A DNA stretch of 64,000 bases. It comes from Arthrobotrys musiformis (Eukaryota; Ascomycota; Orbiliomycetes; Orbiliales; Orbiliaceae). Shown here one piece after another: positions 42,060 to 53,080 of this stretch (the first letter of the stretch is position 1; every line of letters starts with the position of its first letter). The notes under the pieces are model-generated. The model worked only from the letters and a program-made list of their open reading frames with translations. It ran no database searches and was not told the origin of the DNA. Where the stretch lies: contig JAVHJL010000005.1 in the NCBI GenBank assembly GCA_036971715.1, positions 3,286,001 to 3,350,000 on the forward strand, given 5' to 3'. A program made the position numbers and the translations under genes.

Positions 42060-44168
42060 ATGAGCCTTCCGGCTCAATCCCAGTCTTTGGCACCTGCTCA
42101 AGTCTTCATATGCCGCCACGGAGCCCGTTTAGATGCCTCGGACTCAACATGGCATCTAACCTCTCCAACACCATACGATCCGCCACTCACATACGGCGGA
42201 TGGACTCAAGCTCGAACATTGGGTAGTCGGATCGCCACCCATATTGTCTCCCAAATCTCGTCGGAATACCCTTTATCTGGCTCGCCTCCACAGAAGCCCG
42301 CCGAGAAAGGGAGTACATGGAGCGCTGGACCCAAGGAATTGAAGAAAGAGGTTGTTCTGCCGACAATACCGACAATTTCATCGCCTGCTGCTGCAAAACT
42401 GGCGAATACGAAGGTTATAATACACACTTCGCCGTTTTTAAGATGCGTTCAAACTTCAATTGCCGTTACGGCGGGAATGTCGCAGTATTTCTCGGATATA
42501 AATGTCAAAACTGTTGCTCCTGAGGGTGATAGCACCGGGGGCATGTCAAAAGTCGTTGTCCACCCGCGGCCGATGCTTAGGGTGGACGGCTTCCTCAGCG
42601 AATGGCTCTGCGAAGACTATTTCACTGATATTACGCCGCCGCCAGCTACCGATTTAATGGTCGGAACGGCCAAAATCGACCTCATGAGGCCGTCCAGTGC
42701 TGGTGGGCTTCGTAAAAACGGAACCACACCCGCTACTCAACTCTCGCAAATTCACATCAGCCCTCCTCAGCACCACTCCCACCACCGCGCCCACTCAGTC
42801 GGCTTCGTCCCGCCCGTCGCAACTTCAGCGATCGGGAAGAACGAGCCTATCCCGCGAGGCCACGTCTCACATGCCAAAGAGTTCCTGGATATCGACTACG
42901 CATATGACAGCCTACGGTACGGCGACGGCGGCGAGTACGGCGAAGAATGGGGCAGAATGCACAAACGGGTCAAGATCGGATTCGAAAAAATCATAAAGGA
43001 CTATGCCGACGGCGAGGTAAAGCCTTGTTTGAAGAGTAGCTCCGCCACCAGCTTCGAACAACTAGCTGCCGCCGCGAGCAAACCTGCAGAATCGACACCA
43101 GAAGACATCCCGGGCTCCACAATCATGATATTCATATCCCACGGCGCAATTTGTAACGCTTTAATCGGTGCTATGACACACAAACCCGTCTTGATGGACA
43201 TGGGAATCGCAAGTATGAGCATGGGAGTCCTAATCCCCTCCTCGACCGCCAAAACCACCACCACACCCTCCCAACCACGAACAATAGATTCATCCCCCGC
43301 CTTCCAACTCCCCGGCTTCGGCGGCATCTCCACAGAAGACCTAACCGACTTAGACGACCCGCTCTCAACCCCATTCACCCCCTACACCGCCCCACCACCA
43401 CAATCCGCCTCATCATCCGGAATCCCACAATACGACGTCAAAATCACCGCGTCAACAGACCACCTCCGCCCCCCGGCGGCATCAAAACCCCAACCGCAGG
43501 GGGGCTCCAAAGCAGCCCAGTCGTCATCATCATCGACTCCGCCTCTAAGGCCCAGGAAACCGAGTATTGGCGGATCAGGGTTTAGTATGTACAACAGCGC
43601 CGGGAAGTTACCGGCGCCATTAATCGGGTCCGCTGGATCGAATCCCGCGAGTAATGCTTCGGGTGGTACCGCCGCGCCAACCGGTGGGACGGGACTATTC
43701 ACTGGAGGAAGGGCGATGGGGATGGTATTCGGTGCTGCGAACTCTGGAAATAGTCTAGGCGGCAGCGGCCATGCGATCGGTGTTAGGAGAACGGCCAGCG
43801 CCGCTGCTGCTACGAAAGGATTGTGGAGTTTACCGCCTGCGGCGGAGATGGAAAGGGGGAGTAGCGATGAAGGGGCTGTGCTGACGGATGAAGAAAGTGG
43901 TGAGGAGAAGAAAACGGATGAGGAGAAAGAGGGGAAGAAGAGCCAAAAGGGCGGGGATGGAGCTAGTAGTGCTAGTGGAAGTAGCACCGGGGGGAGGGTG
44001 GAAAGAAAGGGGAGTACAACTAGTGCCTCCAGCGGGGGGATGAGAGTCGGTGGAATGGGCGGAGGGTCTTCGAAGCCGGGGGGTGGGAAACCTGGGCTAT
44101 GGAGTTCAGGTGGTACTGCGGATAGAAGAAGACGGTGGACCGTTACGAATCAAAACGACGAAGCATAA
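42060..44168 (+). CDS. Histidine phosphatase superfamily (phosphoglycerate-mutase-like) protein, 702 aa
   Basis: Single exon, ATG at 42060. The phosphatase domain spans residues about 13-400. The RHG motif is at 19-21 (FICRHGARLD), so His20 is the phospho-acceptor. PPLTYGGWTQARTLGSRIA follows, then the second core (VIIHTSPFLRCVQTSIAV), the LRVDGFLSEWLCEDYF segment, and the distal catalytic His361 in IMIFISHGAICNALIGAM. Arg and Glu positions expected of an active enzyme are present. The last 300 residues are Gly/Ser/Pro-rich and probably disordered, with RPRKPS and RRRRWTV near the end. Fungal relatives include the tau55-type and UBASH3-like phosphatases; the exact substrate cannot be told. 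Confidence 0.88.
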   Translation: MSLPAQSQSLAPAQVFICRHGARLDASDSTWHLTSPTPYDPPLTYGGWTQARTLGSRIATHIVSQISSEYPLSGSPPQKPAEKGSTWSAGPKELKKEVVLPTIPTISSPAAAKLANTKVIIHTSPFLRCVQTSIAVTAGMSQYFSDINVKTVAPEGDSTGGMSKVVVHPRPMLRVDGFLSEWLCEDYFTDITPPPATDLMVGTAKIDLMRPSSAGGLRKNGTTPATQLSQIHISPPQHHSHHRAHSVGFVPPVATSAIGKNEPIPRGHVSHAKEFLDIDYAYDSLRYGDGGEYGEEWGRMHKRVKIGFEKIIKDYADGEVKPCLKSSSATSFEQLAAAASKPAESTPEDIPGSTIMIFISHGAICNALIGAMTHKPVLMDMGIASMSMGVLIPSSTAKTTTTPSQPRTIDSSPAFQLPGFGGISTEDLTDLDDPLSTPFTPYTAPPPQSASSSGIPQYDVKITASTDHLRPPAASKPQPQGGSKAAQSSSSSTPPLRPRKPSIGGSGFSMYNSAGKLPAPLIGSAGSNPASNASGGTAAPTGGTGLFTGGRAMGMVFGAANSGNSLGGSGHAIGVRRTASAAAATKGLWSLPPAAEMERGSSDEGAVLTDEESGEEKKTDEEKEGKKSQKGGDGASSASGSSTGGRVERKGSTTSASSGGMRVGGMGGGSSKPGGGKPGLWSSGGTADRRRRWTVTNQNDEA

Positions 44169-45926
44169 AACAAAACACGGCGCTCGTAAATTTCTCACTT
44201 CATTCAACATGGGAAACAGAAAAGAAAACGTGGAGGTACATTCGCATGCATGCATTCATCACTTTCCTTTTCGTTCGATATATTTACCGGGTTTTTGGAG
44301 TTTCCTTTTTTCTTTGTTTCTTTTCTTTTGTTAGCGGTGCATCGATGGTGAAGCGCTTCTTTTTTATCACTTGCGCTGGCTGTTCATTGTGGTTATATAT
44401 ACCTCGAGACTATAAGGTTACAGAAACGGATAGAGGTGGAAGGGGAATATAATTCTTCAATCGAGGAGGGTGGGCTTTGGACTGTAGATAATTGCTATTA
44501 TTCTATCAGTGCGAACGAGGCTTTAATTAACTCTCCAGGCGGTTGGCCCTACAGCCAGCAGTCGATAAGTTCGCTCGAAGGAGTCCTTGTCCTTACAATA
44601 TAAAAATACATCAATCTCCCCGTCCCGTTTTGTAGAGGCTGCATTATCAAGTCAAGTGCGAATTCAACTGGTACGACATGACATCAGCCTATCAAATGTT
44701 TCCCTACCCGAGCCGCCGAGAATAGAAACGAATACCACTGAATCGATCGGATCGAATCAAAATAATAACTTTAAACTTGTTCCCCCATAAGCACTAACAA
44801 GCGTATACGTGTGTCTACATCATAACCGACACGCTTCGGTCAGATGTAAAGAGGTCCCAAGCCCGCCAAGAGCAGTTTGTGGTGGTTGTTGAAACGGTAT
44901 CATCGCATTAGAATACGATGCAGACTAGCATGCTACTAGTCGGAACTTTTTTAAAAGGGTTAGTTGATCGTGCATTGTCGGTATTGAGGCGCTGCCGGTT
45001 CGTTAATTTTAAGTTATCGATGTGTTTAAAAAAAGAGGACCGAAAGCCGATTCCACGCCTTCTATCGACTTCCGAATCCACTCAAACCTCCAACGAATTT
45101 AATGTCTTTCTGCTTCAAAAAATTTCAAGGCCGTTCCAAACAGAGAGTTTTCCATCTCCTGCGAATGACGGAAATCGTAGTTAATATAAATGAAAGGGGG
45201 GAGAGAATTTCGGGCGGAGTAAACACCGCCCACTAGGGCCGGTTTCCTGAGGTAGCACTCTGGCACCTTGGCTTTTTCCCAACTCCGTTCGACTCCTCCT
45301 GTATTGGGACACCCACGCCTTTCAAACGGTTCGGAACCGGCAACAGGGCCCTCTTGCGTTACATCTTCGATCATGAACCTATATGCCAAACTAGCCTTTT
45401 CCATTGGATCGTCCACCACTTTTTTGCTTGGAGGACAGGGGGGGTGGGTTAAATATAATACGGAGAGTATGGAGGGTTTCCAAGATCTTGGGATTATGGG
45501 GGAACCATGGAAGGGTTGACTTGTATATATGGCGAGGTTACGAATCACTCGTATTTGCGCCGCTTGTTATTTTTTTTAGGGGTTTTTCTGTGCCTGGTTA
45601 TTTTTTATTTTATATATAAACTATACATTCGTTTTATAGGAGGGCTTTTTTGCTTTAGGGTTAAATTTATAGATTACATCTGTTCTCCACAGCTTGGAGG
45701 TCCTTTCGCTAGAGTTATCATATTCGAATATTATACCGATCTATTATCATATCGACACTTCCTTTCGACAAAGATTTTAAAACATTTCTAGGGAAAAAAA
45801 GGAAATAAACACCGATATCTACAATCTTTCGACGTATACCGATTATATAAACCTCACACTCGTTCTATAATACAAAAGCCGAAAGTATCCTCGAATTTAT
45901 CCCAATTAAATATTTTACATAAAATA
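44169..45926. other. Intergenic between the phosphatase and GH76 genes
   Basis: 1.8 kb, AT-rich at 45,540-45,920. The longest frame (minus, 45099-45548) begins at GTG and has no recognisable domain. No repeat or RNA gene seen. Confidence 0.5.
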
Positions 45927-47967
45927 ATGCGGGGGCTGTCGACATACAAATCCCTCCTATCGATCGTATTACTACTACACCCCGGCCCTGCCAGAGCAAT
46001 AGAGCTCGATATAGACTCATTAGGTATGTACACAGCCTAACCATTCTGCCCATCCAACTAAACATTAACAAGAATTTTACCCCAGAATCGATAAAGGCGG
46101 CAGCAGCACAAGTAGCCTCCGACCTCGCAGCCGAATTCTGGGACCCCACGTCATTTTCCGGGGTTCCTAATGCGCAATATGTATGAACTTCTTCAAATTT
46201 GGTTCAGTAGATGGCAGTTTTGGACGACGGGACTGATTGAATTTGATAGGCTTGGTGGCAACATGGTGCTATTCTGGGGGCATACGGTGGGTTTGATCAT
46301 TACCGTCTGAAGGAATGGGGACTAATGGGGTGATAGTCGATTACTGGGCTTTTACGGGGGATACTACCTATAACGATAACATTACCATCGGTATGTATTA
46401 AGCCTCCAAAGACATGGTTTATGAAGTTGGGGGGTTAATAAGTGGTGACTTATAGGCTGGATGAAGGGTGTATCGTCGAGTCTGGATCTATTACCTCAAG
46501 AACATGCGTTTGATATCGGAAACGACGATCAGGGCTTCTGGTCGATAATGAGCATGGATGCCGTGGAGCGGGTGTTTCCGGAGACACAGATCCAGAAGGA
46601 TATGAACGCTGGGTTTTTAGAGATCACGCAGTACGTTTATTAATTACATTCGAGGTGGGGGGAATATGACTGATAGAGAATTTTTAGAACGGTGCATAAT
46701 ACGCAGGCGTTGAGGTGGGATAATTCTACCTGCGGCGGAGGGCTGCGCTGGCAGATCGTTACGGTTAAGGATGGGTATAAATACAAGAATACTATTTCAA
46801 ATGGTTAGAAACCCCCAACCAGATCTTGATTTTGCTTTGGTACTGACGTTTATGATAGGACTATACTTCCAGCAAAGTACGCTACCACACGTCCCCAAGA
46901 TCCCTATATCGTATCCAAACAACTTACGTATGTGTGATACATCCAGGCGCCCGTCTAGCAAGATACACCGGAAACGCAACCTACGCCGACGCAGCCGAAG
47001 AATCCTACAAGTGGATGCGCTCGGTAAATCTAATCCAAGACGACTTCAGGATCAACGACGGCGCCTTCATCCCGGACTGCAAACAGATCACTGATAAACG
47101 TTGGACGTACAATTACGGCACCATCCTCGCTGGCTGCGCTGCGATGTATAATTTTACGACGGGGGAAAAGAGGGAGTATTGGAGGGAGCAGATCGGTATG
47201 CCTACTTCTACACTCGCGGCTGTTTTGAGGATTAGGGTTAATTTTTATAATAGACAGCGTATTAAACGCCACACTGGCGACGTTCATCGATGCCGAAACC
47301 GGGGCGTTGAAGGAGATCCAATGTCAAGAAACCGATACTTGCAATATGGACCAGCGCAGCTTCAAGGCCTATCTCGCAAGGTATACAGCCATAACCCTGG
47401 ACCACCCCAAACCCCGTGATTGATATTAACATGGAATCCAGATGGATGGGATACACCGCTCAAGTAGCACCATACACCTACTCAACCATCATGCCGCACC
47501 TCCGCAAAAACGCCCAACTGGCAGCAGCAACCTGCATCGGCGAACCCCGCGGCACCGCCTGCGGTCAAAAATGGAACATAGGCGCACAATGGGACGGAAA
47601 ACACGGGTTGGGCGAACAAATCAACGCCATGGAAGTAATCCAAAACATCATCCCCTCCGTCTCACCGCCCGGATCCGGGGTAGGCAAAATCTTCAACAGC
47701 AACAACGGGGGTACTTCGAAATCCAACCCGGGCGGGATGGGGAAGAGGATGGGTTGGAATTGGAGGGCCATGGTGGCGAAGGAGTATAGGAAGTATATGT
47801 TGAAGGATCATGATATTAAGGCTGCGGATAGGTTTGGAGCGGCGGTGCTGACGTTGTTGACGTTTGCGCTTTTGGGGTGGATGGTGTTTTATGTTGTTTC
47901 TGAGGATGATGATGAGAAGCCCGGGGCGGCCGCGGAGCCTGCAGCTGAGGCGTCGGTGGAGAAGTAA
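45927..47967 (+). CDS. GH76 family (Dfg5/Dcw1-like) alpha-1,6-mannanase or wall transglycosidase, 497 aa
   Basis: Ten exons: 45927-46023, 46086-46180, 46250-46286, 46337-46390, 46456-46630, 46688-46803, 46859-46876, 46947-47195, 47254-47380 and 47442-47967. All joins keep the frame and rebuild family motifs. Dfg5/Dcw1 proteins cross-link GPI-anchored glycoproteins into the wall. Seen: signal peptide (SLLSIVLLLHPGPARA), AWWQHGAILGAYVDYWAFTGDTTYND, the catalytic Asp pair in GNDDQGFW, STCGGGLRWQI, SARLARYTGNATYADAAEESYKWM and the RWMGYTAQVAPYTY block. Exon 7 is only 18 nt. Instead of a GPI signal the C-terminus has a transmembrane helix (AAVLTLLTFALLGWMVFYVVS) followed by an acidic tail, an arrangement common among filamentous fungal GH76 proteins. 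Confidence 0.93.
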
Positions 47968-50530
47968 AAGGGAGTCCGGCGGAACTTATGGCTGGGCCAT
48001 CGGGGTCATCGTCCGGTGGGGAGTAGAAATAGTGTTTGGCTTTAGATTGATACCCTGTATATATTTACCTCCTGCAGCATTTAGCGATTAACTATGCATA
48101 TTTTATAAATGAATATCCGCCATTTCCATGCGTATATCAAACTCCTCGCTATAGCGCCACGGTTATGTTAACGCTGCACTTCCCAAGGTCCTTCAAGTTT
48201 ACCGGTAGCAATCCGGCGCGGATATATCCAGACTCCAAGAATTTCTCTATCGAGTTAGCAGACATAAAGGACAAATCCCGACTGCCCTTGTTACCTTCGT
48301 TTGGTAATTATAATATTAGTTTAGAATATATTAATAACGAATAGCTTATATCTACGCTTTAAACTAGCTAATCGCCTATAGGTTCCTCCCGTGCTATTAT
48401 GTGTAGCGAGATGCATCGGCGCGGCTGTCTCATCTCGTGTTGTGGCTGTTGCAATATCAATCCGAAGCGACCTCACCGAATTCGAACCAGCTCGAGCTTC
48501 CCAAATATACGAGCCGCAGGTTCGTTCTCAGTACAAAGAGAAACCAAACCCTCGTCCGGATCCCCGGAGCTCCGAGAAAAACCATCAAAACGTTCCGATT
48601 CGCAAAGTAAGCAAGGCCAATGCAACGGCCAAGGGAACGAGTGTGCGAGGATTATAGTGCTTACCGCATGGGCGACGGTATGACATACGACAAGACCGCG
48701 CCGCTTAAATGCCGATATTTCCTTCCTTCTTGTCTGCAGCCTAAGCAGGCCGTTTTGCTCGTATTAATATGCTGTGGAATGGTCGGGAGCTCTATGGGAT
48801 ACTCGAATTTTCAGTTGGATGTCGAGGCTATTCTTTCCCACTGCACTGTCGTATATATAAGAGCGTGGATTTCATATTACTGCGTATACAAGCCATGTGC
48901 TATGCAGATGCACGTCGGACGGCGGGAGTAAGCAGACATGCACCGTTTCTTGGACGAGAATACTTCGCGGGTATTCTTGCTGTCCCCATCACCATACAAT
49001 GGCAAAACCTGCCGTGGGGAATAAAACGTGAATTATAAATAATCCCATACTTCCTAGCGACAGGCGTCGAGGACGAGGTCGAGGAAACTGGAATTCCACA
49101 AATGACTTGTTCATAGGAAGGGATTCCATTATTCATCGCTGCAAGAATACCCGGGTTTCTTGCTTTAAATCTGACTGATCCCCCCTGCACCCTCGGCTCC
49201 ACTTTGCCGTGCAAACGCAGCCTTCTTTGTCAAATCATAACCAAAACAAGAAAGAAAGCTCGGATTACCGCGAGCTTACTTTACTCGATACAAAAAAGAT
49301 ATGGAATAATTAATAAAAAAAACTCAGCCCCATTGATCCCTCCAAGGATTTGGGAGGTGCGGGCCCCACTTCTGCCGAGGAGTAAATTTGGAATAAAACT
49401 TACCCCTCAGCCGCAGGTATTTGAGTAACCCCGGTCGGTATTCCATTTTCTGCAAGTATTTTTGGCAAACGGCCGGGGGAAGCTACGGACAAGCTTTTGG
49501 GCTTGCGCTGCTGTTGGTCCTTCTTACACCAGGATTTGAGCTGTCGCTGGGTTTTCGCGCACGACAAATAAATTTGTTAAAAAAAAAGTGAACGGTGAGA
49601 GGAGGGGATATTGATGGTTTATGAACTCGGGTCACCGGCATTTTGGACTTCGTTATATCTTGCCTGTTCAATTGATATCTAAGCAGGATCCTGTACGACT
49701 CTTCTAGACCGTTGATATGATATGAAAGTCCCGAATTTGCGATTTGTATCACCCTCCACGGTAATCATAATACGGGTTCCTGAGACGAGGCTTGGAGACG
49801 ACCTCGACTATGCTTCCAAATGAACTGTACAGGAAAAATAGTAAAAAGCAGCAGGTCTCGATCGAAAAGTGGTCTGATTTGCCCACCATTTTATCTTTTT
49901 TATTTCAAAACCCACATCCTCTGATGCTGGTCTTCGTAGCTTATAATTTTTCTTTCTGGTTTTAATTTTGGTGTGCGAGTGCTGGATTTGAAGTAAGTTT
50001 TTGGGGGCTGCTAAGGGTATACGACAGGGATTAGCCTTAGCCTCGAGGACCTACCGGTTGTTCCAGCTTCCTCAGCCCTCTTTGATACAACGAGCTAAGA
50101 TAGTAGATATACCCTCCCAAACATCCTCATCTTCAGCTCTTTTTTCCCTTCTCTCTGTTCTTCAGACAACCCCCCCAATCGATAGAGTAGATATAAAGGC
50201 CAGGTCTTGGCCTCTCGGCGTCCGCTTTTTCTTTCTTCCCTTTAATTCTCTTTTTCCTTTCTTCAATTATATATAGTCGGTTTAATGGCTGTATGGGCTT
50301 AGCGATTCGATACCCTTTGACGAGTTTCCTTTGCTTCCAGTTGCTCTGCTTGGTGGGGTTTTAGCTAGCCCTGTCGACTGTGCTGACGGATTTCAGCCGC
50401 ATACAAAAATACAACAACCTCAACTCACAAACCACAAAATAGAGAATAAGGATACACTCCTCGAACGAAAACCATAGAATAAAGATTAAAATAAGGATCC
50501 CCGCCGCCCGCGGGCAGAATATAAGAAAAG
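47968..50530. other. Intergenic between GH76 and ferric reductase genes
   Basis: 2.6 kb without a supported gene. 48,300-48,385 is a short TA-rich island. 50,100-50,270 is C/T-rich and probably promoter of the reductase. Frames at 48,391-48,950 have no domain. Confidence 0.5.
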
Positions 50531-52775
50531 ATGGCAGGAAAAGCAAACGACACAGAAATCTACTACGGCATCCGTCTCGGCGGACTGTTCGACATTCAAT
50601 ACTACGACTTCCGCGACGATAACAAAACTATCGAATCTGTCTTCGAAACGCTGAATAACGCACACACCGGCTTCTTTTACGCATACTTCTGCATCGTGGT
50701 TATTGTTGCCGCTGCGATCCATTTCTTCAGGAAGAGATATGTGAAGTCTCGTCCTTTGCGGTTAAAGCTCCAGGGATTCTCGAACAGAGGGAGGAAGGTT
50801 AGGTCTTTCTTCCTGAAACAGGGATGGTTCGGACTACCCACGAGAGCGCACACGGTTATCGTCATCTGTTATGTGATTATCAACGTCTGGGTTTGTCTGT
50901 TCAGTTCCAAACCGACGTTGCAGTTGATCCAGCTGGCGAGAAAGGCTGGGTGGTTTAGTGTGGTTAATGGCACGCTTTTGGTGTTTTTGGCGATGAAGAA
51001 TACGCCGTTGAGTTATTTGACCGGGATGAGTTATGAGAAGTTGAATGTTTTCCATAGATGGTATTCCCCCCTCTCTCCTTTTCAATTTATAAACGGGGCT
51101 TTGCTAATAGTATGAGTAAAGGGTGGCGATAACAGCGCTAATCCAAGGCGGCGTGCATACCATCGCCGTTGCCGTCGGTCTCTCCCGCCTCATCCCCTCG
51201 CAAGTCGGCTTCCTCCTCGTCCCCGCGAACGTATGGGGTATCATCACCCTAGCGCTGTGGATGATCATCTTGGCCTCCTTCTACCTCCTAAAAGTCATCA
51301 GATACGAAGTCTTCTACGTCCTTCACCTGGTCCTCTTCCCGCTCACCTTCATCGCCTGCATCCTTCACAACCGTCACTCATACGGCCCCATCGGCGCGGC
51401 GTTCATTTTATACTTCATCGATAGGGCGGTGCGGTACAACCGTGTCTTCTGGCATAACCGGTATTCGGATAAATTGAAGGCCAAGGTACAGCTCACGCAA
51501 GACGGGATGACGATTGTTAAAGTCCCCCGCGGGAATTTGATGTGGCGACCGGGAACGCATGCGTTCCTGTGCATGCCTGGTATCCGATACTTCGAATCTC
51601 ATCCGTTCACCATCGCCAGCGTCGGTGATGATATCGATACGGAAGGTGGGAAGAAAACCGTCGATTTCATTATCAAACCCGAAGACGGCTTCACGAAGGC
51701 TATGAACTGGGAGGCCAGGAAGTTGGCGGAAAACAAAGGCGGCGAAACCCGTGAGCTCCGCGCTATCCTCGACGGTCCGTACGGTGCTCTGCCGAACTTC
51801 AATGTATACGATAACCTCCTCCTCTACGCCTCGGGATCGGGTATAACCTTCATCCTCCCCATCGCCCTCTCCGCCGTTCGAAAAGCCCGCGTAAGGCATT
51901 TGGAATTCATCTGGTCTACAAAGAAATCAATGTCATACGAGAACATCCGCCCCCAACTCGAAGAACTCGCCCGCGGCGGTCACGGACCAAACGGTCAATC
52001 CACATACGTCGTCATCCGACTCCACGAAACAGATCCGGACAAGAAACGCGCGGGAAGATTCACAATGTCCCGGATGAGAACGATGATGGTATCAGCCCCC
52101 CGCTTCCGCGGTCGCGGAAGATCAACCGACCGCGGCGACGACGAATCCTCAAACCTCCTTTCTTCATCCGAAACCCCACCCGTCCCCGCCGTCCCGCAGG
52201 CTTTACAATCCCGCACGGGCCACTCGCGTTCCTACTCCGGCGACGTCATGCCCTCCGGCTACGGTTCCACAGAATCAGACCTCCGCTCCCCACCCGTCCC
52301 AGCACAGGGCGTCTCAATGGCCAAACGTCAATCCGGATACTTCAAAGCACCCACCACAGACGACCACACGATCCTGGAAGAAGAAGACTACGCCCAACGT
52401 CGGTCCTCCGACATCTTCGCCGGAATGTCCGACGACGATCCGGATCCGGATTCCGCCGACGAACGCACTTTGTCCGGTCGCAGGGGCATAGACGACTACT
52501 CCGACGACGAGGACAGCGAGGATAATGAAAAATCCCGGGCTATCACCGGCGGCGCACATCAAGACGTCCGCGATGCGCTCGATAAGTTTATTTACGAGGG
52601 GAGACCGGATATGAAAGAGATCATTACAAACTTCGTCAACAGCTGCGGTCCGGATGAGACTTGTGCTGTTGCCGCCTGCGGACCAGGAAGCGATAAAGTC
52701 CGCCTACAAGCTGCGGAATCGATAAAGAAAGGTGGTCCCAGCGTGAGCTTGTTCGTGGAGGAGTTCGGATGGTAG
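50531..52775 (+). CDS. Ferric reductase (FRE/NOX superfamily), 727 aa
   Basis: Exons 50531-51060 and 51122-52775; the intron splits the Trp codon after FHR. A plasma-membrane flavocytochrome that passes electrons from NADPH through FAD and two hemes to extracellular ferric or cupric ions. Transmembrane helices include FFYAYFCIVVIVAAAIHFF, AHTVIVICYVIINVWVCLF, VWGIITLALWMIILASFYLL and YEVFYVLHLVLFPLTFIACIL. Two exact H-x13-H heme pairs are visible: FHRWVAITALIQGGVH and LHLVLFPLTFIACILH. The FAD motif is HPFTIAS, the NADPH motifs are YASGSGITFILPIA and CGPGSDKVR, and it ends FVEEFGW, a typical terminus. A Ser/Pro/acidic insert of about 180 residues lies between the two NADPH motifs (about 52035-52570). 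A paralogous oxidase role cannot be excluded. Confidence 0.93.
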
Positions 52776-53080
52776 TGTCTTTTTCTTTTTTCTTTACTTT
52801 CATGCTGGTTTATATTGGTTGAAATGGCATATATAGTATGGAGTTTTTCGTTTCAGTTTCTTATGAAGTTATGGCTTCTTTGTTATATTATACCTTTTAG
52901 CTTTCGTTCTTCATTGCGGGTATATAGGAATAAAATTATCTACATCTCACTTCAATAACCATAAGCGCTCCATAAACATTTATATAATTGTAGGCGTGAA
53001 TATCAAATCCATTCGTCAAAGATTTACCCAAAGTCTATATAATACATAACCCACCAACTCCCCAATCCCTAACAGAAACC
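52776..53080. other. Convergent 3' UTR region
   Basis: 305 AT-rich bases between the stop codons of the reductase and zinc transporter genes. Nothing else seen. Confidence 0.6.

Noticed and set aside
43382..43987. Minus-strand 201-codon frame in the phosphatase gene
   Set aside because: Low-complexity antisense of the Gly/Ser-rich tail.
45099..45548. Minus-strand 149-codon frame in the gap before GH76
   Set aside because: Starts at GTG, no domain or splice partner, and mixed composition.
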